From assembly GCA_041750975.1 (NCBI GenBank), contig JBGSYN010000202.1, positions 1-6,033 on the forward strand: a stretch of DNA of 6,033 bases, read 5' to 3'. The notes under the pieces are model-generated. The model made no database searches, had not been told where the DNA came from, and saw nothing but the letters and a program-made list of their open reading frames with translations. The DNA comes from JBGSYN01 sp041750975 (GTDB lineage: Bacteria > Pseudomonadota > Alphaproteobacteria > Geminicoccales > Geminicoccaceae). Each line of letters begins with the position of its first letter. Positions within the stretch are counted from its first letter, which is position 1. Shown here piece by piece: positions 6,026 through 6,033 of the stretch. The translations under genes were made by a program, and so were the position numbers.

Positions 6026-6033
6026 TAAGCGAG

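Noticed and set aside
5989..6033. Start of a further gene after the ATPase
   Set aside because: Only 45 bases remain. The ATG at 6014 is followed by a stop after three more codons, and no convincing start with a Shine-Dalgarno is visible.
1..6033. CRISPR array, tRNA or rRNA gene, insertion sequence or prophage element
   Set aside because: No regularly spaced repeats, tRNA-like cloverleaf, transposase-like protein or terminal inverted repeats were seen. The window is almost fully accounted for by intact metabolic genes.

Overview
The window looks like chromosomal DNA from a high-GC Gram-negative bacterium. An alphaproteobacterium, perhaps of the Hyphomicrobiales, is most likely. This rests on GC-rich codon choice, a Tat-exported sugar-type binding protein, and a CUT1 (MalFGK-like) ABC operon placed next to a Gfo/Idh/MocA oxidoreductase, a common layout in that group. 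The genus cannot be read from the sequence.

Layout: positions 1-345 (+) are the 3' end of a YeeE/YedE-family membrane protein gene (thiosulfate/sulfur transport family), cut by the window edge. It converges on, and overlaps by 17 bp, the 3' end of a minus-strand Gfo/Idh/MocA oxidoreductase gene (329-1558). A 192-bp divergent intergenic region (1559-1750) then separates the oxidoreductase from a plus-strand ABC importer operon: Tat-signal substrate-binding protein (1751-3040), MalF/UgpA-type permease with a TTG start (3059-4030), MalG/UgpE-type permease (4031-4882) and MalK/UgpC-type ATPase (4903-5988). The last 45 bases hold a small stem-loop and no recognisable gene.

How the genes work together: the binding protein, two permeases and ATPase form a complete CUT1 importer, probably for a carbohydrate or polyol. 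The divergent oxidoreductase is a plausible cytoplasmic enzyme acting on the imported compound or a product of it. The substrate cannot be assigned from the sequence, and no regulator gene lies in the window. The YeeE/YedE gene is probably unrelated.

The most interesting non-coding signal is a perfect 12-bp inverted repeat (4860-4871 / 4891-4902). It brackets the stop codon of the second permease and ends one base before the ATG of the ATPase gene, taking in half of that gene's Shine-Dalgarno sequence. It looks like a device for translational coupling or RNA processing. Otherwise this is an ordinary catabolic transport locus, and I see no evidence of a wholly new system.
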